Source: Tritrichomonas musculus (lineage: Eukaryota; Parabasalia; Tritrichomonadida; Tritrichomonadidae). From it: a stretch of DNA of 64,000 nucleotides. Below, in pieces: positions 1 to 10,258 of this stretch. The notes under the pieces were generated by a model. It made no database searches. It worked only from the letters and a program-made list of their open reading frames with translations, and was not told the DNA's origin. The position numbers were made by a program, and so were the translations under genes. Location of the stretch: assembly GCA_039105265.1 (NCBI GenBank), contig JAPFFF010000058.1, positions 310,001 through 374,000 of the forward strand, read 5' to 3'. Positions within the stretch are counted from its first letter, which is position 1. Each line of letters opens with the position of its first letter.

Positions 1-403
1 GTATTATATTTTCTTTTTTGATTGTTTATCAATAGATTTGTGTTGGCCAATTTCTCTTTTAAACTAATACAATTTGTTTTGGACGTTCTATAAAACGATA
101 GGTCATTTATCTAGAAATTTTTAAATTTTTGTAATCTATATAATATTAATTAAAATATTATAATTATAATTAAACCAAAAAATATTATAAAATCGAGAAT
201 TAAACCATTTTTAGAAAAGAAATAACTCAATTAAAAAAATTCTGAAACGTATCAAACCAATTGTCTTTTTATTCAAAAATATCTTTTAAAAAGTTGATAA
301 TAAAAATTGAAAAGAATTTTTTTAAATTAAAATATCTCATTTAAAAAACAATATTATTCGATTTTTATTAAAATCATAAAGGTCAAAAATAATATAATAT
401 TTT
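1..403. other. intergenic, AT-rich
   Basis: Very AT-rich spacer beyond the 3' end of the ULK4-like gene. I see no ORF, RNA gene or repeat structure in it. Confidence 0.6.
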
Positions 404-3400
404 TTAATCCAACAATTTATTTAAAATTTTTGAATAATAAATTTTCAGATCATCATTGCATTTTTCAGCTGCATTTTTAATGGCTTTAACAAATACTGAT
501 GATTTCTTCATTGCAGTTCTAGCGCCAGCATTTTTATTTACCACCCATTCAGCCATTCTAATAACATTTTCGATTTTTTCTGGATAAGGTGCATTGTTTT
601 GATAAATTTGATTTATAGTCTCGCCTAAAGCATTAAAGCAATCTTTATAAATCACTTCATCTTTAGGATTTGAAGAATCTGGCGTAAAAATATGGAACAA
701 AAGTGATAGACAATATCCAGCATTTGGGATGGAGATTATCAATTCCGCTAACTTTGTAGCTAATTGAGCCAAAGGGGAAATCTTTTTGATCATTTCTTGT
801 AATTGTGGAGTGTCTGGAATTTCGCTCATTAATTTGGCTACCGGAAAAAGAATTGAATAAAGTAGATTAACTGTTGATTCGTTACCAACTTTAGACATTG
901 ATTGAATAATTCCATCAATTAGGCCAGCTTGAACTAGATCATTAATCATAATTTGTCCAGTCTGAACAATATTGTAGGCTAAGAGTAGGGCTGAAGCATT
1001 GTCTGCAATTCGAGAGAAAATGAGTGGTAAACGCTCTTTTTCAGCAATTCTGGATATAATTTGTGAGTCAGCATTTGAAACTTGTGAAAAGATTCTAAAT
1101 GCCAAATCAGCAATCATCGAATCTCCTTTCAAAAGTTGCGTAAGCTGAGGAAGGAATTTATCTTCTATAAAGGTTATCAATTTTTGTGGAATCTTTGGTT
1201 GCGAAACTGCATCTGCAACAAGTTTAAGTGCATTATATCGACTCTCAGAGCGTTTGGAATTAAAAGCTTTAATGAGGTCTGTTACAATCATCACATCACA
1301 TATATTATTATATAAAGCTGTTTCAATAATACTTAATAAATATCCGCAATTTGGATCATCATAATTTGCATCTTTCAAAATAGAACGAAATTTATTTTCA
1401 AATGATTTGGTCCATATTTCATTTCGGCACTTCTTTATTGATAGTGCTTGGAGAATGATTGCGAAATGCTTATAATCTTTACTCTTTGATACACTTGAAA
1501 TTATTTTGTTAGAGAAAATGGCCGACCATTTAGCGATAGCTGTAGTTGTTTCATCACTTTCATTTTTATCAACAGCTGAATAAAATCTTTGTGAAATATT
1601 TGCAAAACCATCTAAATTATCTTGATATATAATACACATTGTTAAAAGTGCTTTTGATCTTAATTCACCAATAGAACCGCCATTAATAATTAATTCAAGA
1701 TCTTTTTGGAATTGTGAGAGCATATTTGTACAAGTTGCAAGCATAATTCCCATTGTTCTTGCTGTTGAGCTATTTGTTGTTAATAATTGTTTAATAACGC
1801 CTTCAATCTTATCATGATATTTTTTCTCCATTTCTTTTTTCGTATAAATCATAACCAAGCAAACAGCATAAGAATCAAGCATAAGTGGATTATCGCCATA
1901 ATTGAAGTCAATAACAGCATTTTCTGCCTTTTCTAAACGAAATACTTCATCGTATCTACTTTTAGTTAAAAGATTAGAAATTGATCTTATTGCATAATGT
2001 CTCATTGGTTGATCTTCTACATTCAATGATTCAAGAATAACTTCACCTGTTTGTTTTGGAAATTGAACGTTAATTGGTAATGATGCAATGCGAAAAGCTA
2101 CTTCTCCAATTGATAAAAGAGCTTTTCGTGCAACTTTTGGTGATTTTTGTGATTTTTGTTGTTTAGTTGCCTCGTATATTTCGAAAAGAGGCTTTAATGA
2201 TTCAATTGAAAGATCATTAACATTGATTTCTCGAGCAGTTCGAACAATTGAAGCGTAAAGAAGAAGATATCCTGAAGTCAATGAATCATTCTTTGATTCT
2301 TTTGAAAATGTAAGTAGTTCTCTGAAAAACTCGGAATTTGCAAGTGTTGTAGCAATCTTATCGACTTTTACTTGAGCAATAAGGAATGAAATAAACGGAA
2401 ATTTTTTTTTGGGCCGAAGATTACTTTTAAACGTGGCAATTGTAACATTTATTGCTTCTTGAACAACTTTTTCATCATCAGACATGAGTTGATTTGCTGT
2501 AATTGGTATCTCTTCTGAAAAAGATGGAGTTGATATTGCTTCAATATTATTGTTAAATACAAGATTAGTTGGCTGTAATAGTTCGGAATTTAAAATAAGA
2601 GATTTGATTGATTCACCTTTAGCAAGTACCACAAAAGGTGAACCATTGTTTTTTGCTGATGGAAGTGCTATTGTTGATATCTTTTTCTCCATTTGTAAAT
2701 ATTGTCGATTAGATTGAAGTCGAGGTTCATTTGGTAATGAAGATGGATTGAAGTTCTCAAATGTTTTATCTCGTCTTTTTTGAAGAGAATCACGCCAAAA
2801 AGGATGTGATATTAATTGTTCCCAATGAATTCTTTCAAAGCAATCTTTATTAAGAAGCTTCTGTATTAAATCATTGAATTCATTTGAATAGCCAGGTAAT
2901 TTTGGAGGTTGAAAATCATGTATTTTGGTTACTGTATCGTCTTGTGATTGAGAAAAGAATGGAGTTGTACCAGCGGCCATTCGATATAAAAGGCAGCCTA
3001 AAGCCCATAAATCTGACGCATATGATGCAACGCCTTGTTCATTAAATAATTCTGGAGCCATATATTCAATTAATTCAGGGTCTGGAACTCCGAGGTCGAA
3101 AGGTTTATCAAGTCTTTCAGCATGTGTAAAATCATTAAGCTTAAGGTTTCCGCATTCATCAAGCATAATATTCCGAGGTTGTAAGTCACGAAAAATTACG
3201 CCATTTTGATGTAAGTATAAAAGTGCTGACAGTAAATCGCCTGCAAAAATGCGAATTATCGGCTCTGGAAGACGTATATCTTGATCAAGGAGATCTAAAA
3301 GTGTCCCTCCCGGACAATATTCAACAATTAACCAAAAATGATGATTTGTTTGATACCAATGGAAAAATTTAACAATAAAAGGGTGATTTAAACTTGCAGT

Positions 3401-3577
3401 AATATCGACAAAATTGTATACTTCATCTTTTCGTTGAATATCAACACTTTTTGCAGCAACGAATTGAATTGTTTTTTTAAGACGGCCTTTATATGTAACT
3501 GTTGCTTGATAAATTGACGATGAACGGCCTGTCCCGATCTGCCCATAAAGTTCTGCATTTAAATTATCATTCGCCAT
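404..3577 (-). CDS. ULK4: ULK4-like pseudokinase with helical-repeat tail
   Basis: 1057 aa. Residues about 8-265 form a kinase fold, followed by about 790 aa of helix-rich sequence that looks like HEAT/ARM repeats. This is the ULK4 architecture (the human protein is about 1275 aa). ULK4 signatures are seen by eye: FVA-K (K43), the WYQTNHHFWLIVEYCPGG hinge region and a LPE helix. The catalytic loop reads FRDLQPRN (D131 present, usual HRD and Lys altered), and the magnesium motif DFG is DFT (149-151), so phosphotransfer is doubtful. MAPEL (about 173-177) and a DLWALGCLLY helix are intact. The family acts in cilia/flagella, consistent with the SHIPPO gene at 46 kb. The only start is the first Met, and the downstream frame is open throughout. 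Fused/STK36 is the alternative, but the N-lobe fits ULK4 better. Confidence 0.85.
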   Translation of the reverse strand: MANDNLNAELYGQIGTGRSSSIYQATVTYKGRLKKTIQFVAAKSVDIQRKDEVYNFVDITASLNHPFIVKFFHWYQTNHHFWLIVEYCPGGTLLDLLDQDIRLPEPIIRIFAGDLLSALLYLHQNGVIFRDLQPRNIMLDECGNLKLNDFTHAERLDKPFDLGVPDPELIEYMAPELFNEQGVASYASDLWALGCLLYRMAAGTTPFFSQSQDDTVTKIHDFQPPKLPGYSNEFNDLIQKLLNKDCFERIHWEQLISHPFWRDSLQKRRDKTFENFNPSSLPNEPRLQSNRQYLQMEKKISTIALPSAKNNGSPFVVLAKGESIKSLILNSELLQPTNLVFNNNIEAISTPSFSEEIPITANQLMSDDEKVVQEAINVTIATFKSNLRPKKKFPFISFLIAQVKVDKIATTLANSEFFRELLTFSKESKNDSLTSGYLLLYASIVRTAREINVNDLSIESLKPLFEIYEATKQQKSQKSPKVARKALLSIGEVAFRIASLPINVQFPKQTGEVILESLNVEDQPMRHYAIRSISNLLTKSRYDEVFRLEKAENAVIDFNYGDNPLMLDSYAVCLVMIYTKKEMEKKYHDKIEGVIKQLLTTNSSTARTMGIMLATCTNMLSQFQKDLELIINGGSIGELRSKALLTMCIIYQDNLDGFANISQRFYSAVDKNESDETTTAIAKWSAIFSNKIISSVSKSKDYKHFAIILQALSIKKCRNEIWTKSFENKFRSILKDANYDDPNCGYLLSIIETALYNNICDVMIVTDLIKAFNSKRSESRYNALKLVADAVSQPKIPQKLITFIEDKFLPQLTQLLKGDSMIADLAFRIFSQVSNADSQIISRIAEKERLPLIFSRIADNASALLLAYNIVQTGQIMINDLVQAGLIDGIIQSMSKVGNESTVNLLYSILFPVAKLMSEIPDTPQLQEMIKKISPLAQLATKLAELIISIPNAGYCLSLLFHIFTPDSSNPKDEVIYKDCFNALGETINQIYQNNAPYPEKIENVIRMAEWVVNKNAGARTAMKKSSVFVKAIKNAAEKCNDDLKIYYSKILNKLLD

Positions 3578-4039
3578 CTTAATAATTTATAAAATTTATA
3601 TTCTTTGAATAATAATCGTTAGGATCTTCATGAACTTTTTCTAAGTAAAATAAAAAACTAAAATAGAAAATCTTCTTTTATTCAAATAAAATGAATCCAT
3701 CAAGGCATCATTACTATTCTATTCAACAGCCTTGATGACTGCTTCTTTGTATCTAATGAATATAACAAATAGAAAGAAATCTCAACGATTCATTTGACTG
3801 TAACTAAGTGATACCAATGAATAATTTTTATCAACATCAATTGCATGCAAAGCTCAATTAAACTAGTCGTGTTTTAGCCTGAATAAATCATTGAGATAAT
3901 CTCATTGAGATATAATTCAGAATCTTTATTGACCGTTTATAATAAATAATATGAAAAACTCAATCAAAATTTTCATTTATTTATATAAATAAAGGTCAAT
4001 TTCTTTCGGTTTACGGTTTAGTAAATATAAATTTCAATC
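3578..4039. promoter_or_regulatory. divergent intergenic region between ULK4-like and Dbf4-like genes
   Basis: 462-bp AT-rich spacer between two head-to-head genes, so it should hold both promoters. I cannot point to a convincing initiator element. Short inverted runs around CATTGAGATAATCTCATTGAG (3892-3909) are the only structure seen. Confidence 0.4.
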
Positions 4040-5071
4040 ATGAGAAATGAAAAAAGCACTTTGATATCACAATTTCCATATAATTATACAAATTCTCTTA
4101 ATTGGGAAGCATCAAATACAAAATTAAGTCATATACACCAATCTTCTTCTAAGAGTCAATCAATCTCAAAATCTTTTTTTGATAAAATAAATGTTTCTAT
4201 TTTAATTCCAGACCAAGAAACTACGAAAATTGTTGAAGATGCGATGATTTCAGCGGGAGCTAATGTTATTGTTGGGAAACCAGAAAATGCTGATATAATC
4301 ATATCCCAAACGCAAATTATTAAGACACCAGAAATTAATTTTACTCCAAATAGAAAACGAATACCACCAGTAGCAACTGTTTCAGCAATTACGCCTAAAT
4401 CATCTAAATCACCAAATGTATCAGGTCAACTTATTTTAACACCATCACCATACAATGACAAAGCTGGTAAAAAAACAAAATCTCCAAGGAACATTTTAAC
4501 TAGCCAGATACCATGGATTTATGATTATGAAAAAAAAAATAATCGTGCAAATAAAAATAGTAATACTAATAAAAATAGTAAAAAAACTAATAACAATGCT
4601 AAAATTTTCAATACTAGTACAATCAATAATAGTAGTACAAGCATTAGTGGTCCTCTTATTGAAGCTCACCCACCAAGTTCAAACGAAGATTTGGCGCAAA
4701 ATGTTCTTATAATAAGCGATATAAGCCGTCGCTTTCGTCCTACTTTCACAATAATCAAACAATCGATTTCAATTCATTATGGAAAAGTACCTCAAGCTTA
4801 TCATATAACCCCATTTGATCCAATACCCCCAATGGCCAAAGAATTAGTTGAAAAATATAAAGCAAAGCTCAGAAATAATCGCGTTACTATAAATCCACAG
4901 CCTACTAATAATGGATATTGTTACATATGTCAAACACCTTACAAAGATGCGCCAACCCATCACTGTTCCAAAAGTCACCAAAATAGTGCTTATTTGGTAA
5001 ATTGGAATGAATTTGATCAACTTGCGTTTCAAATAAATTCAGAATTTTTGGATTGGACCAAAAATCAATGA
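4040..5071 (+). CDS. Dbf4-like protein (regulatory subunit of Cdc7 kinase)
   Basis: 343 aa. The C-terminus has a zinc finger with exact Dbf4 spacing C-x2-C-x9-H-x5-H (C294, C297, H307, H313) in the context GYCYICQTPY...HH, followed by NWNEFDQL, which matches the NW-x-E/F-D motif C tail of Dbf4. About 60 residues upstream, SRRFRPTFTIIK resembles motif M (RPxF). An N-terminal segment around 47-95 (VSILIPDQET...ADIIISQ) looks like the BRCT-like motif N. The middle is Asn/Ser/Lys-rich and probably disordered. Dbf4 activates Cdc7 at replication origins in the nucleus. The motif order N-M-C supports the call; the length is short for the family. No kinase partner is visible nearby. Confidence 0.7.
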   Translation: MRNEKSTLISQFPYNYTNSLNWEASNTKLSHIHQSSSKSQSISKSFFDKINVSILIPDQETTKIVEDAMISAGANVIVGKPENADIIISQTQIIKTPEINFTPNRKRIPPVATVSAITPKSSKSPNVSGQLILTPSPYNDKAGKKTKSPRNILTSQIPWIYDYEKKNNRANKNSNTNKNSKKTNNNAKIFNTSTINNSSTSISGPLIEAHPPSSNEDLAQNVLIISDISRRFRPTFTIIKQSISIHYGKVPQAYHITPFDPIPPMAKELVEKYKAKLRNNRVTINPQPTNNGYCYICQTPYKDAPTHHCSKSHQNSAYLVNWNEFDQLAFQINSEFLDWTKNQ

Positions 5072-5344
5072 AATTTATTGCAAGTTATATAATATGTTAT
5101 GAATGTTTTGTTTTTATTTTATAAAATGTAAGTGAAGACTTTTCAATTTTTTTTTTCAAATTCTGTATCTTTAGATATCTAAATAATGTGTACTTTTCAC
5201 CAAACTCATAAATTATGATGTAATTCAACTATTTAGGACCAGCAATTGTTTTTTATTCACATAGTAAAGATAAAAAATTTTTTTTCATTAAATCTCGCAG
5301 ATATTGATTAATAATCTATGCTGTCACTGATGACTATATCTGAT

Positions 5345-5470
5345 TAGGCTTGTTATTTTCAGATTCTCGAGATCAATATTAGATTTACTTTCTGATATCG
5401 ATAAATAAATATAGACTGATACTTGAGATTTCAGAACGAGAATTTTTTTTCTCAGCTTTTGAAGAGTAGC
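5345..5470 (+). repeat. fragment of a TAGGCTTGTTATT MITE
   Basis: The first 120 bp or so match the left part of the complete element at 23532-24008 (TAGGCTTGTTATT start, then GATTCTCGAGATC and CTGATATCGATA words). Similarity then fades, and I find no matching right end nearby. The rest of 5072-5653 is AT-rich spacer without a gene. Confidence 0.55.
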
Positions 5471-5865
5471 TGCAAAGAAATTTTTTGGACAAGCCTCTCA
5501 AAAAGTGGACTGTCAAATTGATTTTTCTCATTAGTAAGAAGGTTTTATGATTTTATAATAACATAATATAAAACTTTATTTTGAGCGTTTGCACTTTTTA
5601 AATAAAAGATTAAAATTCCTGGGAAAAATGTATAAATTCACGATGCTAAAAATGTGCATTCTAGACTTGTTAAAGTCCATGGACCTGTGGACTTAAAAAA
5701 TTCATTCAATTTTTTTTAGCATTTTTTATTTATTCACAAAATGAAAATTATTTATAATTTCTCTGAAATACACTGGTCCATCTGCCAGGATTTCCAAAAT
5801 TCTTTCAATTGTTTATGACATTTTTTTTCATTATTAAAAACATTCAAATATTATTTACTCATATT

Positions 5866-8124
5866 GGTAGAATTTTTTACCCGCACTTTTCCCAAAATTT
5901 TCATTCAATTTTGAATGCTATTCAAATCTTGAAAATTTTCCTCACTTTTCCCTAAATTTTCATTCAATTTTGAAAGAGCTTTCAAATTAAAATTTTTTTA
6001 AAAAAAAAAGAAAAGAAAAGTGAAAAAAAATAGAAATAGAAATAGAAATAGAAATAGAAATAAAAAGATGTTTTATTTTATATTTCATTCATAAAATGAT
6101 ATATACCTTTCTCAATAACTTGTATTACTGACACTTTTTGATTTCTGATATAGAAGTTATGCAAATTTTCATTCATATTTTCTTCCACAAAACCATTAAT
6201 ATCTTCTTCATCAGTATATTTGCTAAAATGTTTGATTGTTCGAATACATTATTTTTTTTCATCATAACCTTTTCTATGATGGTTTATTTCACCAGGTATA
6301 TATGTACTTTCATAATTGAGTTCATTATAACCGTCAAAACAGAATCTTGTTTCTGGCAAGGCAGGAAATTCTTTCCCTTTAAATATTCGATGAGAACAAG
6401 GTAAATCCAGACCAAAGTTTGAACTTTCAAGTTTGTTCTCTGAGCAAAGACAAGAGTCAACATTTGTTTGGTAATAACTGCACATTTTATTCATTTCATC
6501 ATCACTGAACATATTTCGTCTAGATTGTGTCACTTTTTGTAAATAATTATAATTGTGCTTAATTCTCTCAGAAATATTAAGAAACTATTTATTCAATTGG
6601 TTATGAACCCTTAAAAGACTTTGATAAAACGTATTTTTTCTGGGAGTCCTTTTATTTAGGTGACCATGCATAGACTCAAGTGTGTTAGTTGTAGATGGCA
6701 TACAGTAATTGACACGTCTATGCATGGAAACCTCATCCCAAAGAATATCATTTTCAATGAAAATAATATTCCCGTCAAAAAATAAACCAACTTTTTCTAA
6801 AGAAAATTTAATTGCCAATATTTCTTCAGGATTTTTATTACAAATTTCTCTAAAACTTTTTGAAAAGTGGTTTAGCATATTTTCACATTCAAAATTTGAA
6901 GTAACTCTCAATAAATATTTGATTTGATAGAAATGATTTAACTTTTTGAGACCATACAAAAAATGACATAAACAAGCTAAGTGCTTGAAATTAAAGCTAG
7001 TACATATTGACTTTAAGGCACTGCCTTGATTACTTTCTAATATTTTTCTTTCAAATGAAATGTGAAGCTTTTCTGATACTGTTTTTAATAAAAAAGAAAT
7101 CGATTTAACAGTTTCACCATGACCAAAAACAAAGCCAATCGGCAAACTCGTATTTTTAAATGAAACTGTTAAAATTGAAGTGACAAAATAAGGGAGGATT
7201 CGCCAAGTCGTATCCAAAATGTAACCATTGTATTGAAAATCGTTATTATTAAAAAGAGAAAATGACTGTGGAAAAATAAAAACTCCTGAGATTATATAAT
7301 ATTCAGCATCTCCTTCAATAAATGTTGGCAGTTTTTTCTTAACGGTTTTTGGTTGCAATTCAAATTTGAAATAACCCCTCATTCCACATTTATATAAATC
7401 TTCAAGAGAATGTGGAATAAATTTAATACTATTACAAAAAGAATCAACATAAGAGAACAAAAATTGAGTTTTTTCATTTAGTTGTAAGCCTAAATTAATA
7501 ATTCTCTTACTAAAAAAATGAAAAATATTCGTAAAATCATATTTTGAATTATAAACAAAATCGTTTTTATATAACAAACTTTTTGAACCATATGAAAATT
7601 CATTGAAAACTTTATAAAACAGGATATGCTTTTGAAATCGAAAATTTTTTAATACATAATTGCGAGATCCAACATTAGATAAAAATGATGCGCTATTTTG
7701 TTTCCACTCATTAATTAACATACTTAAAGAAACATAAACGTTAATAAAACTAGAAATAATTGTAGATATCTGGTATTCCGAATTTATATTTGACTTGAAA
7801 TGAAAAGTTGGGCAACAATCTTTGCTTATATTAATTGCATGCTCTTTGATTGTAAAATCACTTTGCTCATTTAAAAACACTGCTAACAATTTAAAATTCC
7901 AAGTAGAATTCCCATTTGGATAAACGCATAGCATTTTGGGACAATCTGTACTTGTTAAAAAGGTTTCTGTATAATATAATGTTCGAATTTGAAGTACTTG
8001 TTCTTCGTCGTCAATCATTTTTTATGGATAATAAAAATGAAAATTTAAGGATCGGCCATAACAAATATCCATTCAAAAAAATTGAATGAAAATTTAGGGA
8101 AAAGTGCAGATTTCAAGATCTACC
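5866..8124 (-). mobile_element. MULE (Mutator-like) DNA transposon, complete ends
   Basis: 2259 bp. The ends are inverted (GGTAGAATTTTTTACC... and ...GATCTACC), with the shared subterminal words GCACTTTTCCC and AAATTTTCATTCAATTTT. The flanking 8-mer CTCATATT is present on both sides (5858-5865, 8125-8132), and the unsplit relative at 24.4 kb carries one copy of this site. It holds a single transposase gene on the minus strand, now interrupted. A TTTTCATTCAATTTTGAA stretch occurs twice near the left end (about 5898 and 5957). Confidence 0.85.
6249..8018 (-). pseudogene. MULE transposase, interrupted by one in-frame stop
   Basis: A 477-codon ORF (8018-6585) ends at TAG. The same frame then stays open to 6249, adding about 110 codons. 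The first part has the MULE core: D1 in ILDTTW (about residue 270), the second-acid motif reading ESNQGSALKSI, a C-x-C-H-F segment after it, and E in TNTLESMHGHLN (about 446). The downstream part holds a SWIM zinc finger (CLC...LPCSH), normal for MULE C-termini. The second catalytic position is Asn (AAT) where families usually have Asp (SDQG), so the enzyme is doubly disabled: one stop and one lost acid. The LRR-MULE at 51.6-54.7 kb is a distant relative. Confidence 0.8.
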
Positions 8125-8438
8125 CTCATATTAGTTTCTACTTTTCTATCTAAATAAACAAAAAAAATTAGGCCTTCATTTTTAGACCTTTGGGCATTGA
8201 TATTTTTTGGTCTATTAGACCAGCTAAAATTTAGCTGCTAAATATACATTGAAATATAATCATAAAATTTTTAAAATTTTTACGTAAAATAAAAGATTTT
8301 TCTAATAATAGTATTTTTAATCAAACAAACAGTAGTCAAAAATACCAGTTATAGGCTAATTTAGGCTAAATTATAATTTATAAAGAGCTGTTTGAAAAAT
8401 TAAATAGATGCGTTTTATCTATATCCTTTAAATATATA

Positions 8439-9695
8439 GGTCGTTCCACTTAAGTATAGCATCTCAAAGTAGGAGTAAAAATGAACAATAATTTTATGCT
8501 TTTATTAAAATATATCATCTTATAAAAATATTTTATATTTTAATTATTTGTCAAAAAAGTGACATCGATAATTATATAACTTTTTCTGTGACTGCATGAT
8601 TTTTTCAAAATTTCAATTTTATGCTAATAGTATAGAATGAGTATTAAATTATTCTAAGGTTTATTAATATTTTATAAAAATTCAAGATATTAGCTTGCTA
8701 TAATAAATTTGAAAAACAAAACAAATTTATCTCTTGGCTTTTGTATTCGCATTTTCATTATATGGAAAAAAAGAAGGATTTTGAAGATTGAGATCTATGA
8801 TTGAATTTAATTTTTCTCAATATCCCTTTAAAATTAAAAAATTAATATATTAAAATTATATAAAACTAATACCATAATATATATAGGACAAAGTTTGAAA
8901 GCAAAATGTCATGCAAATTTTTGTCAATTAAGAGTAAAAATAAACGTATTCGTTTTGAATTAAATAAAAATTAAAGTTGCAATTTCTATTCATATTAATT
9001 GATAAAATATAAAACAAACATATTAAAAAGAAATTTATAACCTACTAAATTTTAAAATGCTATTATATAATAATTTCTTCATCTTGATGATTTGCGACTT
9101 GTCGTTTAAAATTGCGATTTTCAATTTTAGTACGTTTATAATTTATTGTGAGAAAACAATTTTAAAATCAGAGTATCATATTACATTAATATTTTCTAAA
9201 AAAGAAAGTATCATTTTTAGAATTAATAAAGTCTGAAATATTGTTATATTTCATTGATCCTAATTTAGAATAATAGCATATGAAATTATTCAATGAACAT
9301 CAAATAATACGTTTATATTTATGCGTTTTTCATCTTATCTTATAATTGTTAGATTATTGGAATAATCAAAGTATTTTGATTAATATAAACATTACTTTTA
9401 ACTTTACTTTAGTTGATATATTAGATATTTTATAATTTCACAGAGTAATATTTAACTGAGATAGAGATATTAAAAATAAATAAACAATACAATAATTTTT
9501 TGATATTCAAAAAATATTTTTTTGTAAAAAAAAATTATTTACTATTAAAAAGTTGAATATAATTTACAATGTCACTTTTATGGCAAATAACTAAAATATG
9601 AAATATTCTTATAAGGTTATATATTTTCACATAAGCATAAAATTGCTGTTCATTTTTACTCCTACTTTGAGATGCTACACTTAAGTGGAACACCC
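8439..9695. mobile_element. TA-flanked mariner-like non-coding element in the P-like left arm
   Basis: The ends GGTCGTTCCACTTAAGTATAGC and the inverse at 9640-9695 (GTGTAGCATCTCAAAGTAGG shared) form TIRs of about 55 bp containing GAGTAAAAATGAACA. A TA flanks each side (8437-8438, 9696-9697). The uninterrupted right arm of the P-like element shows the empty site (AAATATAATATAG, near 13240). The 1257-bp interior is AT-rich with no usable ORF, so this is a non-autonomous or decayed copy. Confidence 0.75.
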
Positions 9696-9697
9696 TA

Positions 9698-10163
9698 TAA
9701 TATAGTTCTGCATGTATACAATACATACCTATGTTTTTGAGCTATTTCAACTTACAGTTTTTTAGAAATCGATTCTTCAAATTTGATCAATTATTAGCTT
9801 TTTTTTATAATATTCGAATTTAACCAAACTAAAAAATATTAATATTAGGAGTATATTATAAATATATAATTTATTGGGAAAATTCCAAATATTTTTTTGA
9901 GATATTTTTGTTTTTTTGAAAATACTTGAAAAGATTGTCATTTTTATCAGTGATAAGAATTGCCCCTATCTCTAAATTTTATTCGATTTAATATATTGAA
10001 GTATGAGGTATCTGATTTATTTATTATTATTTAGAAAAATGTCAACTACATAAAGTTAAAAGCAATTTATTGAATAAAAAATGATATACCTTTAACGTCT
10101 TTTATTCAATTTTTCTATATAATTATCAATTTATTTCAATTAACTCATTGAAATAATAATTTT
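9698..10163 (+). repeat. left inner inverted arm of P-like element
   Basis: Matches the reverse complement of 12782-13250 nearly base for base over about 465 bp, from ATATAGTTCTGCATG to the TCATTGAAATAATAATT region. It ends about 100 bp short of the transposase stop codon. Confidence 0.8.
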
Positions 10164-10258
10164 AAAAAAAAACATATGAAAATACATAATATTCATATAT
10201 TACATATGTTTTTAATATCTGAAATAAATAAATTAGCAATTATTTAAATAAATGTTTT

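Noticed and set aside
6138-6404. 88-codon plus-strand hydrophobic ORF
   Set aside because: Antisense to the SWIM region of the MULE transposase.
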